NCBI GenBank assembly: GCA_964548275.1
Contig: CAZJQI010000029.1
Location: forward strand, 1-53,506
DNA from: JAUVUV01 sp964548275
GTDB taxonomy: Bacteria > Gemmatimonadota > Glassbacteria > GWA2-58-10
Length of the DNA stretch: 53,506 bases
Direction: 5' to 3'
How positions within the stretch are numbered: position 1 is the stretch's first letter; each line of letters starts with the position of its first letter. A model generated the notes under the pieces. It did not search any database and had not been told where the DNA came from. It was given only the letters and a program-made list of their open reading frames with translations. Of this stretch, positions 53,160-53,506 are shown one piece after another. A program made the translations under genes and the position numbers.

Positions 53160-53506
53160 CTGTCCTCCCAGCGTGTGAAAATAGCGACGTTGCAAACAAC
53201 GATCTTTAAATCGTTCTATTTTATCCAAGTGGGCAGGGGGTGTCAAGGGGAAGATTTTTTTTACTGTTTAACCGTTTTTATTTATTAGGGTTCATACAGA
53301 AAAACCGGATTGAGTACCAAAAATGGGTCACGGAAAAAGGCACCTGACTCATAGTTATATTAAGAAGACGTCTCGTGATCGTATGAAGAATGTGAATTTT
53401 CTGCTCCGAAAATAATGGACCAAAGGTGCGTTATTCCATGGTTTCGGTAAAAACCACCCGTAGGGGCGCACGGCCGCGCGCCCCTTGTATATTAGATATA
53501 GAGTCT
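53160..53506. other. Upstream region of the receptor cluster with a palindrome, no gene
   Basis: This 347-base end of the window shows no coding potential. It probably holds the promoter of the leftward cluster. Near the end it has a near-perfect palindrome at 53460-53485. Confidence 0.5.
53460..53485. repeat. Near-perfect palindrome, GTAGGGG type
   Basis: AGGGGCGCACGG (53462-53473) is followed directly by CCGCGCGCCCCT (53474-53485), with one mismatch and preceded by GT. Its design matches the palindromes at 32457 and 32616. Confidence 0.6.

Noticed and set aside
52188..53288. Rightward 366-codon frame
   Set aside because: It is antisense to the TonB receptor plug and signal peptide region, where the motifs are unmistakable.

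Overview
This window looks like a chromosomal segment of an uncultivated Gram-negative bacterium of the FCB (Fibrobacteres-Chlorobi-Bacteroidetes/Gemmatimonadota-like) group. Three things point there: a TonB-dependent receptor with an N-terminal carboxypeptidase-regulatory-like domain, a large secreted protein ending in a type-IX-secretion-like sorting domain, and a PorV/PorQ-type outer-membrane protein, arranged as one leftward cluster (45154-53159). The phylum cannot be fixed from the sequence alone. The DNA is moderately GC-rich, many genes have a recognisable Shine-Dalgarno sequence, and TTG and GTG starts occur. No phage, insertion sequence, integrase, CRISPR array or rRNA gene was seen.

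Layout. 1-6600: a small Cys-rich protein, an SDR oxidoreductase, a small outer-membrane barrel protein and three secreted beta-propeller-like proteins. 6275-13486: a C-terminal processing protease with a coupled small membrane protein, a GT39-type glycosyltransferase, Maf, D-aminoacyl-tRNA deacylase, archease and a protein with a degenerate HD domain. 14050-24765: an orphan RND pump with extra membrane segments, an AGCS amino-acid:Na+ symporter, a methyltransferase-like protein, a Tat-exported Gfo/Idh/MocA oxidoreductase, a large AAA/TPR protein, and SSB behind a structured leader. 25208-32152: a leftward housekeeping cluster, tRNA-Gln - prs - rplY - pth - hppA - rpsF - rpsR - DUF2232 - rplI. 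It lacks ssb at the usual place between rpsF and rpsR and carries a pyrophosphatase pump between pth and rpsF. 32892-43129: dipeptide epimerase, a secreted HExxH peptidase-like protein, PriA, glycerate kinase, TsaD, cysteine desulfurase, and a coupled TPR/membrane protein pair. 43499-44814: a STAS protein lacking the usual phospho-acceptor, and an SH3 protein with an Ada-like C-terminal domain. 45154-53159: the outer-membrane/secretion cluster.

The most notable signals that the gene list alone does not explain are: three truncated gene remnants at gene borders (a symporter N-terminus at 1264-1350, a glutathione-peroxidase C-terminus at 10040-10264, a four-helix-bundle protein cut at 13571); several perfect or near-perfect intergenic palindromes, one group of which (32457, 32616, 40426, 53460) shares a GTAGGG...CCCTAC-like design; a perfect 24-bp inverted repeat between priA and the peptidase gene; and hairpin-rich leaders in front of ssb, rpsF and the STAS gene. 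All functional statements rest on motif recognition by eye; no database search was run.
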